This document shows positions 30,101 to 39,825 of a stretch of DNA of 64,000 nt, in pieces (positions within the stretch are counted from its first letter, which is position 1; the number at the start of each line of letters is the position of its first letter). The notes under the pieces were generated by a model. That model saw only the letters and a program-made list of their open reading frames with translations, did not search any database and was not told where the DNA came from. Source of the DNA: Gracilaria gracilis (taxonomy: Eukaryota > Rhodophyta > Florideophyceae > Gracilariales > Gracilariaceae); the NCBI GenBank assembly GCA_030374805.1, contig JARGSG010000012.1, positions 620,001-684,000 on the forward strand. The letters run 5' to 3'. The position numbers were made by a program, and so were the translations under genes.

Positions 30101-31126
30101 CTTGGCGAAGCTCAAGAAAACTTTTACGAAGTGAAGGAGAGTTTGAAGGAACTCAGGAGAAAAGAAATTTCGCTCGTCGATGCTGCTGGAGAGTTGCATA
30201 GATTGGTTCTCCGGGATGAGCGTGAACTAGGCGGGTTGCACAAGAAACACAGAGAACTGATGAAGAAAATGCAGCGACTATCGATGATGGCCATTGAAGT
30301 TCCAGCAGAAAACGGTCAAAATGAGAGCACTCCGGAAGATGAAGATCTTGAGGATGTGGAAACCAGTACGTCTCCAAAGGAAGACTCCGTTCATGATCCA
30401 GAGACTGATCTGGATAAAGAATTTCAGATGTCTTCACAGGAACAGGATCTACTTATGACAGAAATCACCGTTATTGACGCTGATTTGGCCAAAATGAACC
30501 CGAATGTCGAAGTCATAATGGAATACAAGGCCAAGGATGCTGAACACAAGAATCAGGTGCTGGAATTGGATGAACTCACATCAAAAAGGGATGAAACCAG
30601 GCGAGAATGCGAGGGATTGAGACGAGCTAGACTCGATGAGTTTATGACTGGTTTTGGTATGATCACTCTGAAGCTTAAAGAATTGTACCAGATGATTACT
30701 CTCGGGGGAGACGCTGAACTAGAACTTGTTGATTCACTTGACCCGTTTTCGGAAGGAATTGTTTTCTCGGTAAGACCGCCGAAGAAGAGCTGGAAAAACA
30801 TATCTAATCTAAGCGGCGGGGAAAAAACATTAAGCTCACTTGCTCTGGTCTTCGCATTGCACCACTACAAGCCAACGCCGTTGTATTTCCTGGACGAGAT
30901 TGATGCTGCTTTGGACTACAAGAACGTCAGTATTGTGGCGAACTACCTGAAAGATCGTACCAAGAACGCTCAGTTCATCATTATTTCTTTGCGTAACAAC
31001 ATGTTTGAATTGGCAGACCGGTTGGTTGGTATATACAAAACTTACAATACGACGAAAAGTGTCACTATTGACCCTTCGGCGTTCTCTATACCGAATGTGA
31101 ACATAACTCAGGTGTCAATATCATAA
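27167..31126 (+). CDS. SMC4: Condensin subunit SMC4
   Basis: SMC4 is an ATPase arm of condensin that folds mitotic chromosomes. From ATG 27167 it has 1319 residues; an in-frame ATG at 27050 would add 39 residues that look like translated leader. The head has IQRLRLENFKSYGG and Walker A in VGPNGSGKSNVIDAMLFVFG, and the Q-loop region FLILQGEVEQIAMMKPK is typical of SMC4. Long coiled coils surround a hinge (about 600-720 of the longer form; GRLGDLATVDPQFSTAVGAA onward, and the GAMTGGG motif). The C-terminal head has signature NLSGGEKTLSSLALVFALH, Walker B LYFLDEIDAALD and IIISLRNNMFELADRLVGIY. The gene is intronless. Confidence 0.95.
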   Translation: MSNEPQHNSEDVGVTELNENATDTKSQDEYNEPTQTPRPPAKSSSEVQQNAPRLAIQRLRLENFKSYGGVVDVGPFHKSFSSIVGPNGSGKSNVIDAMLFVFGRRAKQLRHSKLSELLHHSATYPNVQSATVTVFFHDIIDTGNGDNDFEVVDGSTFTVARRAFRNNTSKYYFNDQEVKMSEVVELLKSKGVDLDNNRFLILQGEVEQIAMMKPKAQTAHEDGLLEYLEDIIGSNKYIERIETSASRVEALNEERVHKMNRVNAVDSERQALEKAKVEAENYLDKERELLRKKLRLSKAHQYDIGSSLKENKEKCQEASKKVEDFRSSVKEKEQNVAFLENSFNETQEKSDVAVKVMNDAKEKYSAFERKDIKLREDIKAAKANEKKQLGIVRLETKRREEHSEKLKHYLREKESQEEKIPEVEDALKKAQAKVEKIRDKVKAKTEPIREKLEAKQEDLLPFSESVNQCRKELQISQNELKLIVDKLEAPKKNLEECEVSLNVMEEDLERRRQALSDMGEEMKSNQRSIQNMDHNVARLQNHSRKLSQSYSGMLRKVEEARAAREFSNTRSRLHTAIFAAAKNGELQGVVGRLGDLATVDPQFSTAVGAAAGATLDNIVVHTAEQSQACIQFLRRENLGRATFVILEKVEYLRRSIDAWRNSDRRADGPRLFDKLRISNPQHGTALYYALRDTLVSASLEEARRMAFKPTRLNRVVTLAGELIESSGAMTGGGRGPSRYKLGSGRSVEDEMSSEELSDLTEGLESVKQQIREADEEVRALMCSRQEAIADAERIEMNCKRAELEVKSLHERITYMKNDTIPSLRNAIQDMRKGRGGSSNSEVQKRKLLETTVSKNEENFKAARALCDGLENEIAELQEQIVTAGGIEMKNAKEEVERLRKELGDLQSIVSTTASRAHTAEQASVAASEAVKQAETVIVTIKSDIEKLRSEKGSMTDEAELVLQKYKETVVVYEEWAEKLGEAQENFYEVKESLKELRRKEISLVDAAGELHRLVLRDERELGGLHKKHRELMKKMQRLSMMAIEVPAENGQNESTPEDEDLEDVETSTSPKEDSVHDPETDLDKEFQMSSQEQDLLMTEITVIDADLAKMNPNVEVIMEYKAKDAEHKNQVLELDELTSKRDETRRECEGLRRARLDEFMTGFGMITLKLKELYQMITLGGDAELELVDSLDPFSEGIVFSVRPPKKSWKNISNLSGGEKTLSSLALVFALHHYKPTPLYFLDEIDAALDYKNVSIVANYLKDRTKNAQFIIISLRNNMFELADRLVGIYKTYNTTKSVTIDPSAFSIPNVNITQVSIS

Positions 31127-31949
31127 TTACTCAACAATCAGCAAAGGCTTATTTTAGTTGTGAAACCTGATCAAAGACACTCCTTTTCTGTCCACATCTA
31201 CCACACTACCTACGCATAGTTTCTCGTAGTTCTTCAAAAATGTAACCAGGAAGACAATAATACGTGTGGTTCTCTTTCTCACGTTACACAAGCGTATCAT
31301 AGAGGCAAATGTCATCGCCTTATTGTTGTAGGAAAAAAATGTGGTATGGGCAAGCTAATCTTTCGAGAGATTGAATTACTGCACTTCAGCCCTGGCAAAT
31401 GCTGACGACGGGCCGAAGACGATACGGTATCCGAGGATTAGATGTTCGTTCAAAGTTCCAATCCCGGTGGAAAAACATTGTCGCGCTTTCTTCAGTCTGT
31501 AAGGTTATCTTCGGTTCTTGCGATTACTTGCATTCGTGCGACGGTGACGGAGTCTCACAGTGAAGATCATTACACTTCACTTCAGTACAACCAACGATGG
31601 GCCGGGCCCGCTTGCAATATCGACTCCATGGGCATGCGAGTGATACAGGGAGCAATACGGAAGCAATGAAGAAACCCGCTCTCGTCATTCGCAAAGGTTG
31701 TTTATATCAGCGAGGTGGCCCAGGTTTATATGGCTCGACAGCATCTGCGGCTTTCATGAATTGAATCCAAGAACCAGGACAGACAACCCGGGCCAGGGCA
31801 GTCGAGAGTGTTCATCAGGACTCTGTTGCGGAACTAACACTTATACGGATATGGATATGGGTTTGAGAATGAGACGACCCATGAGGTCTTTTTCAGTTTG
31901 GCAGTGTCTTCCTTTGAGTCCATTGAGCTCATCTTCATAAGTCGGCATA
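31127..31949. other. Intergenic region upstream of Hog-like gene 1
   Basis: Ordinary composition, no convincing gene. A TTTATAT element at about 31725 could be the core promoter, about 225 nt before the ATG at 31950. Confidence 0.35.
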
Positions 31950-33315
31950 ATGGCTCGCTTAGCTGTTTTGGTGATTTCCGCCCTTTTGTTTTCCTCCTGT
32001 TTTGCGCAGAAGAGACAGATGAGCGGAGACCGTGTCGTAGGTTTCTGTAAGTTCTTGTTCCACATTAATTACGGTTATGATGCAAGACGTAAGGACTGCT
32101 GCACATAATTAAAAAGGCATTGCTAACAAATGGTTCTTTCTCCCTATAGTCGGACGTTTTATGGAAGTTGTTCCTGGAACACCCGTGAACGAGGAGTGCT
32201 CTCGCCTCGTCAAGCATTTTGGGGAAGCCAAACCAAATGACGATGGTACCGTCTCAATCGCCACCGGTTCTATTCATCACAACTCGAACAAGTGCGAGAA
32301 GGGAACTATGGTTATGTATGACACGCCGAAGGAAAATCCTATTTCAGGTGTTGGAGCTTCTGATAGCACTTTTTCGAACCTTAAGAAATCTGACGGATTC
32401 TGGGTTGGTGAGTCTACTCGAAGCTGTGGTCGCTGGAAGCTTCCCAATCCGACTGCCGTCTTCATGGTCTACGATAAGGACACAGATTTGGTCGGTCCAT
32501 TCGATGTGCCGCTTGCCAAGGGAAGCACATACATGATCTTCACCAATGAACGTTACACTTGCATCTACCGGGATGTGGAGAGGCCGTCTCCGAGGCCATC
32601 CCCACAGCCTGTTGAGGCTCCGAAGCCTGTTGACATTCCGCCATCTGAGGCCGATGGTGAGACGTTCTCATCTGCAGAGAGCATCAATGATGGAGATACT
32701 GTTGGAGTTCCTGTCACTGTTCTCCCGGGTGTCCCGCAACAAGACCCTGAAGCATCTCCTGAGGATGATGACGGTTCTGCGTGTTTCCCAGCTGACGCTA
32801 CTGTGGAAGTTGAGGGTGGTGCTACCAAGAAGATGAGTGATATTTCTATTGGCGACCGTGTTCGTGTGGGATCTTCTGGGTTCTCAGAGGTGTTCATGTT
32901 CACTCACAAGCTTGAAAACGTTGAATATGAATTCGTTAAGATCGAAACTGAGTCAGCTCAAATTACTCTCACTAAGGGTCATTACCTATACGTGAACGGT
33001 GCTTTGGCTGCTGCGAAAACCGTTAAAGTCGGCGACGAGCTCGAGGTCACCTCCGGTGAAACTGCGACTGTCCAGACTGTCAACATCGTCAAGTCCATTG
33101 GTTTGTACAATCCTCAAACCATGTGCGGAGACATTGTGGTTGACGGCATTCGCGCTTCGACATACACTACCACTGTTGAGCCAATGTGTGCTCATCGTCT
33201 CCTCACACCGCTTAGAGCCCTCTATCGGGCTTTTGGTGTTGCAACTTCAGCCTTCAACAATGGTGCTGAATCCCTTGCAAAGATTGCTCCCCATGGTGCT
33301 GCTGTTATCGCCTAA
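31950..33315 (+). CDS. Secreted Hedgehog-like protein with C-terminal Hint (Hog) domain, copy 1
   Basis: Exons 31950-32046 and 32150-33315 give 420 residues. Exon 1 encodes the signal peptide MARLAVLVISALLFSSCFAQ, and the junction codon restores FFGRFMEV, which matches VYGRFFEF of copy 2. The N-domain (about 30-178) has four cysteines (49, 81, 125, 170) shared with copy 2, and the motif DGFWVGESTRSCGRW. A Pro/acidic linker follows. The Hint domain starts at Cys244 (CFPADATVEVEGG), with DISIGDRVRVG, the TxxH motif in TLTKGHYLYVNG (Thr307, His310) and GLYNPQTMCGDIVVDGI. Beyond it, CAHRLLTPLRALYRAF matches the start of the sterol-recognition tail in animal Hedgehog (AHRAFAPFRL). Autoprocessing after residue 243 is expected. 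Confidence 0.88.
32047..32149 (+). other. Intron of Hog-like gene 1 (103 nt)
   Basis: GTAAGT donor, TGCTAAC branch site at 32121-32127 and CCCTATAG acceptor. Removing it joins the signal peptide to the N-domain in frame. Confidence 0.88.
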
Positions 33316-34678
33316 GTTTTCGTCTCTAATTTGCCGTAAAGAAGTCTGCCGTCTCTTCTTCTAATACTGTAGAGCTTGTTGTGGTATGATAATTGTTTGG
33401 AAGGTATCCTCCAAGCCAAATTTCATCCCAAAACAACTTTTGTAACAACTTCAATGAACTTTGAAACTCCGACCTTCTTCAGACCGTCTGAATCAGACGA
33501 CGAGATGATCAATCTGTCAATATGTGTATTGCATAGATAACGTCCGAAGAGAAATCGTTGACTTGAACAATGCTTCAAACGAGGCGTTTTAGTTACCCCC
33601 GTCCTCTAATAAGCCCAACATCAATGACAAGCAGGCAGTCGTTTGTGGATGAGCTTCTCTAATGCGGTATCATAGGCTACATGGCCTTCGTAAGAAAGCA
33701 GAAGCGCAAAGCCCTCTTTCTGCACCTTTACCTCAAAATAGAGGTGGCCCAGTCAATGCTTCAAAGGCGTCCCAACCGTAGCAACACTGTCGTTCTGGGC
33801 TTTTTCTTCTGTCTGTGTCAAAATTTATGTTCAGCAAGACAAGCAGTTCAGTGTGGACACTGCTAGAAACATCAACCAACAAAAAGCTATATTCACGGGC
33901 CACAACAGGCATGAGAAACACCTTTCGCCTTGTCAGGCAGCTTAAACCGAATGCTTATCTTGGTTACGCGTTGTTATAATCTGATCAGAGTACCAACGGT
34001 TCCCATTTGTTTGCTGAAAAAAAAACGACATTTGCTGTTGACGAAAGTGGGCCATGGCCAAAACTCAGGAAGACGAGACGGTGTTGACGGTTGAGTTTTG
34101 TCTTTGAAGAAAGGCAATTCTATTCGCCACCTTATCGTTCCGAATGCATCCGGTAAGTGATGACTGAATGCAAGATCCAAGCGTTGGCCCATTCATGTTG
34201 CCAGTCTTGCAGTTAATGGTAAGAGTTCGAATATGCAACGCAATAAAGGAACGGATCGCAGAAAAGGCAGTGTATTATACTGCCGTCCGTAAGGGCTTGA
34301 ATGAAGGCACAAATCTCTCCATAGTTCCATACTTAGATGTTCAAACGGGACGTGTTCAAAAGGAAAGTAGTCTTTTCCTTTTGGCATTCGGGACGTTCTT
34401 CTATGGACTCTATAGAAGTTGCTAGCCGATGGGTGAATATGAAACACAGTGCCTTGCCCACGAAAAGAGACAAAGATAGTTTAAATCATGTCCTGGCTCA
34501 AAGTGAGATTCCCCGGTCAGATTGATGATAGTTTTATAGCCTTGCATACGTCGACCCTTTGGTATAAAACTCACAAAAGCTCCCAGTGAGAACGAGTGCG
34601 CTTCCCTCTATTCTTGTTGGCTGTCTAGTTTGACTTCAGCATCATTCTCGACTCGCTGAGTTTGAATGTGACATAAAC
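33316..34678. other. Spacer between the two Hog-like genes
   Basis: About 1.36 kb without a gene. It contains the promoter of copy 2 at its right end. Confidence 0.4.
34563..34569 (+). promoter_or_regulatory. TATA box of Hog-like gene 2
   Basis: TATAAAA, 116 nt upstream of the ATG at 34679. Confidence 0.55.
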
Positions 34679-36193
34679 ATGCTAATGGCGACAAACCTTG
34701 GCCTTTTGGTGGCGATCTTGTCATTCTGTGGTACAGCACTTGGAGTGAAATCTCCTCGCGTCTTTTCCGAAAGTTACATTGAAGGCGTGTACGGAAGATT
34801 CTTCGAGTTCTCGGACGAAGGTAATTCTGCCCCATGCCCGCAGGTTATAGATCACTATCACCGAGGTCGGCCAACCGCTCTTGGCGACTCCTGGATAATA
34901 CCACATGCGAACATTGTTCAGAGCGGCGCAAAGTGTCGTGACGGGGGCGTTTTGGTCCTCAACTCCTACAATGAATCAAGCCGGATGCCAAATGTCCTAG
35001 AATCAAATCGCATTGCCGAGGAAACATTTACGCTAATGAAGGAAGAATCTACCGGTTTCTGGATGGGTGCTGATGAACGAAGATGTGGAAAATGGGTCTT
35101 CCCTAGTCGCACCTATATCTTCTTTGTCAAAGAATTTGATCGCACATTGACAACATCCTTCCGGCTTACCCTCTCACCGGGTAAGAAGTACATGTTCGCC
35201 GTTGCTGATCAATTCACATGCATCTACGTTGACATACCTAGAACAAAGCCTGTTTCCCCAGTAACCATTGCCACTCCTGGCGGTTCTACACCATCAGCGA
35301 GCACTGGACCGAGCGCGGAGGACGGCACTTCCACTGACAAAGAGCCTTCGAATGGACCAACTCCAACACCTACCTCTGCAAACACTGCAGACGAAACCGA
35401 TGAGGCTTCCGCGGACGGAGGCCAAGATTCGACAGACGGTGATTCAGGATCAAACGAGACGGACGACGAAGGCAGTGATCCAAACGGAGGACTCTCTATC
35501 GTCGATGTAGACAATGGACAGCTTCCCGAAGAAACTGAAGACGTGGCAGGGGGAACTATTGCGGACATAGGTACAGGTAGCAACGATGAAGAAAGTGTAG
35601 AGGCAACGCCAGATTCATTTGGCGTTGATGTGAACAATGGGGAGTCGCTCTGTTTCCCAGGGGACGCGCAGGTTGAGATGATTGATGGAACCTTCAAGCA
35701 AATGACTGATCTTGCTATTGGAGATGAAGTCCGAGTTGGAAAACAGTTCTCTCGAGTATTCATGTTCACCCACAAAAAGGCGGGTTCTTTCAACAGATTC
35801 GTCCAGTTGGAGACAACTTCTGGCCGGAGACTGGCGCTAACCAGCGGTCACATGCTGTACGTCAACGGAATCATTAAGGCGGCCAAGGAGGTTCGGGTTG
35901 GAGACAGATTGAGTCTAGTCCATGCAACTGATCAAGTAATCAAAGTCTCCACAGCCATCAAAAAAGGGCTGTTCAACCCACAAACTGTACATGGTGACAT
36001 TGTAGTCAACGGATTGTTGACATCAACTTACACGACAGCAGTCGACTTACAAACTGCTCACTCGATGCTACTCCCCATACGCGCCCTATGGAATGCACTT
36101 GGCTTGGGTGTTGTTCCGAACAGTGTTAACTGGTCAGGCATGAGAAGTACCCTAATCAGCGTTCTCAGCACTTTGGCAATGTGCAAGCAATAA
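34679..36193 (+). CDS. Secreted Hedgehog-like protein with C-terminal Hint (Hog) domain, copy 2
   Basis: This 504-residue, intronless paralogue of the preceding gene begins with signal peptide MLMATNLGLLVAILSFCGTA. Its N-domain (about 30-187) keeps four cysteines at 53, 86, 136 and 181 and the motifs GVYGRFFEF, TGFWMGADERRCGKWVFP and FTCIYVDI. Residues 188-324 form a Thr/Ser/Asp/Glu-rich linker much longer than in copy 1. The Hint domain begins at Cys325 (CFPGDAQVEM), with DLAIGDEVRVG, ALTSGHMLYVNG (Thr388, His391) and GLFNPQTVHGDIVVNGL, then TAHSMLLPIRALWNALGLG, matching the animal Hog boundary. The last 20 residues are mildly hydrophobic. The Cys of the animal ASCYA motif is Thr in both copies (ASTYT, TSTYT). 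Self-cleavage with release of the N-domain is inferred. Confidence 0.88.
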   Translation: MLMATNLGLLVAILSFCGTALGVKSPRVFSESYIEGVYGRFFEFSDEGNSAPCPQVIDHYHRGRPTALGDSWIIPHANIVQSGAKCRDGGVLVLNSYNESSRMPNVLESNRIAEETFTLMKEESTGFWMGADERRCGKWVFPSRTYIFFVKEFDRTLTTSFRLTLSPGKKYMFAVADQFTCIYVDIPRTKPVSPVTIATPGGSTPSASTGPSAEDGTSTDKEPSNGPTPTPTSANTADETDEASADGGQDSTDGDSGSNETDDEGSDPNGGLSIVDVDNGQLPEETEDVAGGTIADIGTGSNDEESVEATPDSFGVDVNNGESLCFPGDAQVEMIDGTFKQMTDLAIGDEVRVGKQFSRVFMFTHKKAGSFNRFVQLETTSGRRLALTSGHMLYVNGIIKAAKEVRVGDRLSLVHATDQVIKVSTAIKKGLFNPQTVHGDIVVNGLLTSTYTTAVDLQTAHSMLLPIRALWNALGLGVVPNSVNWSGMRSTLISVLSTLAMCKQ

Positions 36194-36227
36194 GAATGCT
36201 GTGGAGCTTAGAAGCTCCATGTAAATA

Positions 36228-37100
36228 TTACTGAAACTTGTTGACAAATGTTGGAAGATCAAGAAGTGTGATGAATGGATGCTTTTCGGCAACTTGGCGA
36301 ATATGTTGAGTATTGTAGCCCCATGTGGCAAGGAATAGTTGTAAAGGTTGGCCCAACATGCTCAACGAAACGTTCTCCAATGTCTCGTAGCGATCTTCAA
36401 CGAACATGACCTGCTTTCCTCGATTCTCAGGCATGGCGATTAGCTCCTTCAACACAGATATCTTCGAACCCTTCTCTAGTCCGTAAATATGCTCAAGAGG
36501 TATGCGGGCCTTATTATGTTGAAGGAGAAGATGAGCAAATCGGGTCTGTTTGGTTGTGATAATGTACACTGGACCAGAAGCCGAGTTAATGGCGTCCACC
36601 ACATCAGGGAAACTGAGCATAATAAGATATATTCGTCAGCGACAAGGAAGAGAAACTCACAGAAGATTGGGTGTAGGGACGTACAATTTGTTCGCATTGC
36701 ACCAAGAAAGCTGATCGTTTGTAATCCACTTATCCCTTACACTACCAAACACTTGAATGAGGTCTTCTTTGTTGAGATCCCATTCTTCCATCCGTGCATC
36801 ACGAATACTTGACCAATCTTCCATAATGGGCTGCACGAACTGTTCATTTACCGTTTGTTCCTCGGCCTCCGCAACCATTCTGCCCAGAATCACGTTCTCG
36901 AACCCCGTCTCAATGGCTGGACGTACGGCGCGAAGTGCCTGAACCATCCAGTCCTGAAAACCCTCGTTTGGAGTGGATGGTAATGATAGATGTGGCCATT
37001 TTGCTTTGGCGGCGAGAAGTGCAGTGCGCGATGACTCGTGGGCACTGTCGCAGACGACTCCGTCAAAATCAAGCGCGTATACGAATGACGTACCAGACAT
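36228..37100 (-). CDS. HAD-superfamily hydrolase, one intron
   Basis: Exons 36685-37100 and 36228-36612 join to 266 residues. Motif I is YALDFDGVVCDSA, with the nucleophile and general acid Asp. Motif II is VYIITTKQTRF (Thr). A lysine in GLEKGSKISVLKEL may be motif III, and VMFVEDRYETL carries the acidic motif IV. The alpha-helical cap lies between motifs I and II, as in phosphoglycolate-phosphatase-like subclass I enzymes. Similar proteins of unknown substrate exist in plants. The Hog-like gene 2 ends 34 nt away in convergent orientation. Start is the first ATG (37100). Confidence 0.82.
36613..36684 (-). other. Intron of HAD gene (72 nt)
   Basis: Donor GTACGT, branch-like GCTGACG and acceptor TGCTCAG. 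Joining keeps the frame across KFFPDVVDAINSA. Confidence 0.8.
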
Positions 37101-37519
37101 TCTGCCGGTCAAGTATTGTAGACTTGAATCGTGGAGCAGGGGGTTTTAGACTGCGAGATATCGCAGATACTCGTCTTCGCTCGAGGTGTCTGGGAATCTA
37201 TGGGAGGTTGCAGCGGCTATTGGCGTAGCCTTGAGCACTTCCAGTATCCTTACGTATCCTGCTATTCATTAGCATTGCTGGAGCTCTTGATGCCACCAAC
37301 CGTGGCCATGCGCCTGCATAGATATGACGTGAGCGATAGACATCATGTGCTGTTGTAAGTTATGAAATCACCGGCCGCTCTCGATACAGCTTGGTGCAAC
37401 TTCGCCATCGTCCGTTCGTGGCTATGGTAAACAAGCTCGCTCAATAGCCATAAGGAAGGAGCAAATTTCGAATCTCGGTGGGCTGAAACGTTAACTGTTA
37501 GCACAAACGCCTGATCATC
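37101..37519. other. Divergent spacer, HAD/MGST3
   Basis: Upstream regions of two divergent genes. No gene or clear motif seen. Confidence 0.35.
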
Positions 37520-37942
37520 ATGGTGCTGGGAGGAACGATCCCGCTCGAAATCCCACGGGCGTACAGTTTAATCATCATCACATCCGTCGTCAACTGGATG
37601 GTTCTTTTCTGGCAGATGATAGCAGTCGGCACCGCTCGAAAGCAATACGAAGTTTCGTACCCCACCATGTACGAGAACAAACACCCATCACCCTTTAATT
37701 GCATTCAACGCGCGCATCAGAACTCGTTGGAGTGGAATCAAGGTTTCATTTTGTTTCTCTTTATCTCCGGTCTTTCCACACCCATTCTATCAGCTGTAGC
37801 CGGCATGACATACAATTTTGGTCGCGTTGCGTACGCAAAAGGCTATCATCAGGGAAACCCTCATAAAGGACTATGGGGTCTTTACGGTTTGTTTTACCTA
37901 TTGGGCGGAAGTATCTACACTGCCATCAAGCTCATGAGATAA
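37520..37942 (+). CDS. MGST3: Microsomal glutathione S-transferase 3 (MAPEG family)
   Basis: This 140-residue integral membrane protein has four hydrophobic spans (about 13-33, 70-88, 92-105 and 120-138). The family signature FNCIQRAHQNSLEW (59-72) carries the Asn/Arg/Gln residues typical of MGST3 and leukotriene C4 synthase relatives. EVSYPTMYENKH precedes it, and GRVAYAKGYHQGNPHKGLWG is the usual loop before the last helix. Members conjugate glutathione to lipids or reduce lipid hydroperoxides in the ER membrane. No intron is present. The downstream PLGG1-like gene is convergent with 20 nt between stops. Confidence 0.93.
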   Translation: MVLGGTIPLEIPRAYSLIIITSVVNWMVLFWQMIAVGTARKQYEVSYPTMYENKHPSPFNCIQRAHQNSLEWNQGFILFLFISGLSTPILSAVAGMTYNFGRVAYAKGYHQGNPHKGLWGLYGLFYLLGGSIYTAIKLMR

Positions 37943-37962
37943 GATTAAAGAAACGTTAACAG

Positions 37963-39495
37963 TCATTGTACCGCTGTCTTGGTCGCAAGCCCAACCGCCA
38001 CACGTATCACCATCGCACGCAGCGGTGGGAATGCGATGAATACCGTGCTGAAGATTCCTACTAAGGTCATGGCCAGCGCTGCAAATGGAAACGCGCCACT
38101 TTCGTCGCTCAACGCTGCGGTACCTAGTCCATGCGCAGAAGCGCCCACGGACAGCCCTCTGACAACAGGGTCCTTAACGCGGAAAGCGGTAAGCACACTA
38201 GCTGCTATGTTTGCCCCGAGCAGTCCAGTCAACGCCACTACACTAGCGGCGAGCCCCATATTTGCACCCAACAAATCAGCTATGGCTACTGCAAGCGGTG
38301 CTGTAACGGTGCGAGGTAGGACGATCAACGCGGTATCTGCCGGCAATTTGAGCAGACGAGCAGCAAATGCCGTGCCGAACAGAGAGGCGAGCGTGGCGAA
38401 CAACGTACCGAACACGACTTCAACCACTCTGGCGAGCGCAAGCCGACGCTGGCGATCCATGGTGAAAGCAAACGTAACAACGGCAGGACCAAGCAGAGAT
38501 GCGAGGATGTCACCTGCCCCCCATGCGCCCCCGCGAGTGTAGTATGATGCTAAAATCGTGGCGAACGGCGTGGATGTTGCCGTTCCGAGCAAAGCCACTG
38601 CACCTATCGTGCCACATGTACAGGTGACAAGCGGGTGTAGAAACATCTTAAGCCCAGAAGGGAATCGCTGACCGACTGTAAAAGTAAGCAAAGTGGCGAA
38701 GAGTGCATAGGCGGTGGCAGCGTGCTGTACTGACCGTGTGGCTAGCGCGAAGGAAAACGTAGTAAGAACTGCAAGTGCGAGGATAAGGCGATTCGATGGG
38801 GGTGTGCTCTTGGATGCTGTGACGGACAAAGTTGCCGGAGGCTTCCCTGTGGCGAGGGAAACCATCGATCTTAAACCGATGCATACGACTGCCGTTGATA
38901 GAAGAGTGAAGAAAAACCCACAAACGATTATAAGACCGATCTTAGCCAGGTGGGCACTTGGTAAAGATGGCGCCAAAGGAAGCATGACCAAATTAGGCAC
39001 GAAGAAAACAGCAAGCCAGCGCGTCAAGAAGGCAACAGAAGGGTTGAAAAGGAACGAATTGAGACGATCTACAAACGGGGATGCAAAGATTCGCATTACG
39101 GAGAGAAGCACAAGAAGAAGAAGCATTGCCGCCAAAGGGGCAGGGAAGGATATGCCCAAGGCAGCAAGTCCGTTCCCCACCCAACGCTGAATGAATATCA
39201 ACAGCGCCAGTGACGCTACGCAGTGCACGGTAGACACAAGGAACGATGCGACTGTGGAAGAGGGCGCGGGGGAAGCCGAGGCCTCGGAGGAAGCCGAAGC
39301 GGTTGGAGTCCTCCGCTTGGTGCTTGATACATGTCGCGGGCGAACGCTGGTCGTGTGCGGAATGAATGCGGAGCGTTTGCTGAGCGAGGTTGACGGACGA
39401 GGACGCGCGCCATCGGTGGGTTTCACCACCGACGAGAAGCGTGTCAGAGAAGCCGGCGCAGCGACGAAGCAACAGTTGGGAGCTGGCAAATGCAT
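37963..39495 (-). CDS. PLGG1: Plastid glycolate/glycerate transporter (LrgA-LrgB fusion)
   Basis: From ATG at 39495 the product has 510 residues; the frame runs further upstream but that part overlaps the neighbouring promoter and is Arg-rich noise. The first 80 or so residues are Ser/Arg/Thr-rich, a plastid transit peptide. About a dozen membrane spans follow. The C-terminal half is LrgB-like: LPRTVTAPLAVAIADLLG, VVALTGLLGANIAAS, RVKDPVVRGLSVGASAHGLG and AFPFAALAMTLVGIFSTVF. The N-terminal half matches LrgA. Plant PLGG1 exports glycolate and imports glycerate across the inner envelope during photorespiration. It is head-to-head with the plastid ATP synthase gamma gene. Confidence 0.87.
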   Translation of the reverse strand: MHLPAPNCCFVAAPASLTRFSSVVKPTDGARPRPSTSLSKRSAFIPHTTSVRPRHVSSTKRRTPTASASSEASASPAPSSTVASFLVSTVHCVASLALLIFIQRWVGNGLAALGISFPAPLAAMLLLLVLLSVMRIFASPFVDRLNSFLFNPSVAFLTRWLAVFFVPNLVMLPLAPSLPSAHLAKIGLIIVCGFFFTLLSTAVVCIGLRSMVSLATGKPPATLSVTASKSTPPSNRLILALAVLTTFSFALATRSVQHAATAYALFATLLTFTVGQRFPSGLKMFLHPLVTCTCGTIGAVALLGTATSTPFATILASYYTRGGAWGAGDILASLLGPAVVTFAFTMDRQRRLALARVVEVVFGTLFATLASLFGTAFAARLLKLPADTALIVLPRTVTAPLAVAIADLLGANMGLAASVVALTGLLGANIAASVLTAFRVKDPVVRGLSVGASAHGLGTAALSDESGAFPFAALAMTLVGIFSTVFIAFPPLRAMVIRVAVGLATKTAVQ

Positions 39496-39825
39496 GCTGC
39501 GGAGATACGGCCAGGTGAGCGAACAAGACGCGCTTGCGATGCGTGTTGTCGCTGACGCGCGCGATCTGCGATTGCTGATGCCGTCCGCGCGAATCACCGC
39601 TGTTAGGATATTCACCACACAATACGGATGGCGCTTGGCGCGTGCATCGGCGTGAATATCTGCCAATCTGTCGCGCGTCAACGTGTCCACACGCCAGTGC
39701 TCAGTCGATCTCTCAAACCGCCTCCCCTCCCACGTCTCAAGTACAGAACACCGACACCGCCGGTGACCCGCCTCGCACATTTTCCGTGCCAACGCACCGC
39801 CGCCGTCCCGCAGCGTCTTTCCGCC
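39496..39825. promoter_or_regulatory. Shared promoter region of PLGG1 and atpC
   Basis: 330 nt separate two divergent nuclear genes for plastid proteins, so both promoters must lie here. No TATA box is evident; pyrimidine-rich stretches occur near 39715-39740. Confidence 0.45.

Noticed and set aside
36489-36812. Plus-strand 107-codon frame across the HAD gene
   Set aside because: It overlaps both HAD exons and the intron; the HAD motifs on the minus strand are decisive.
39191-39655. Plus-strand 154-codon frame opposite the PLGG1 N-terminus
   Set aside because: Mirror of the transit-peptide coding region; no features of its own.
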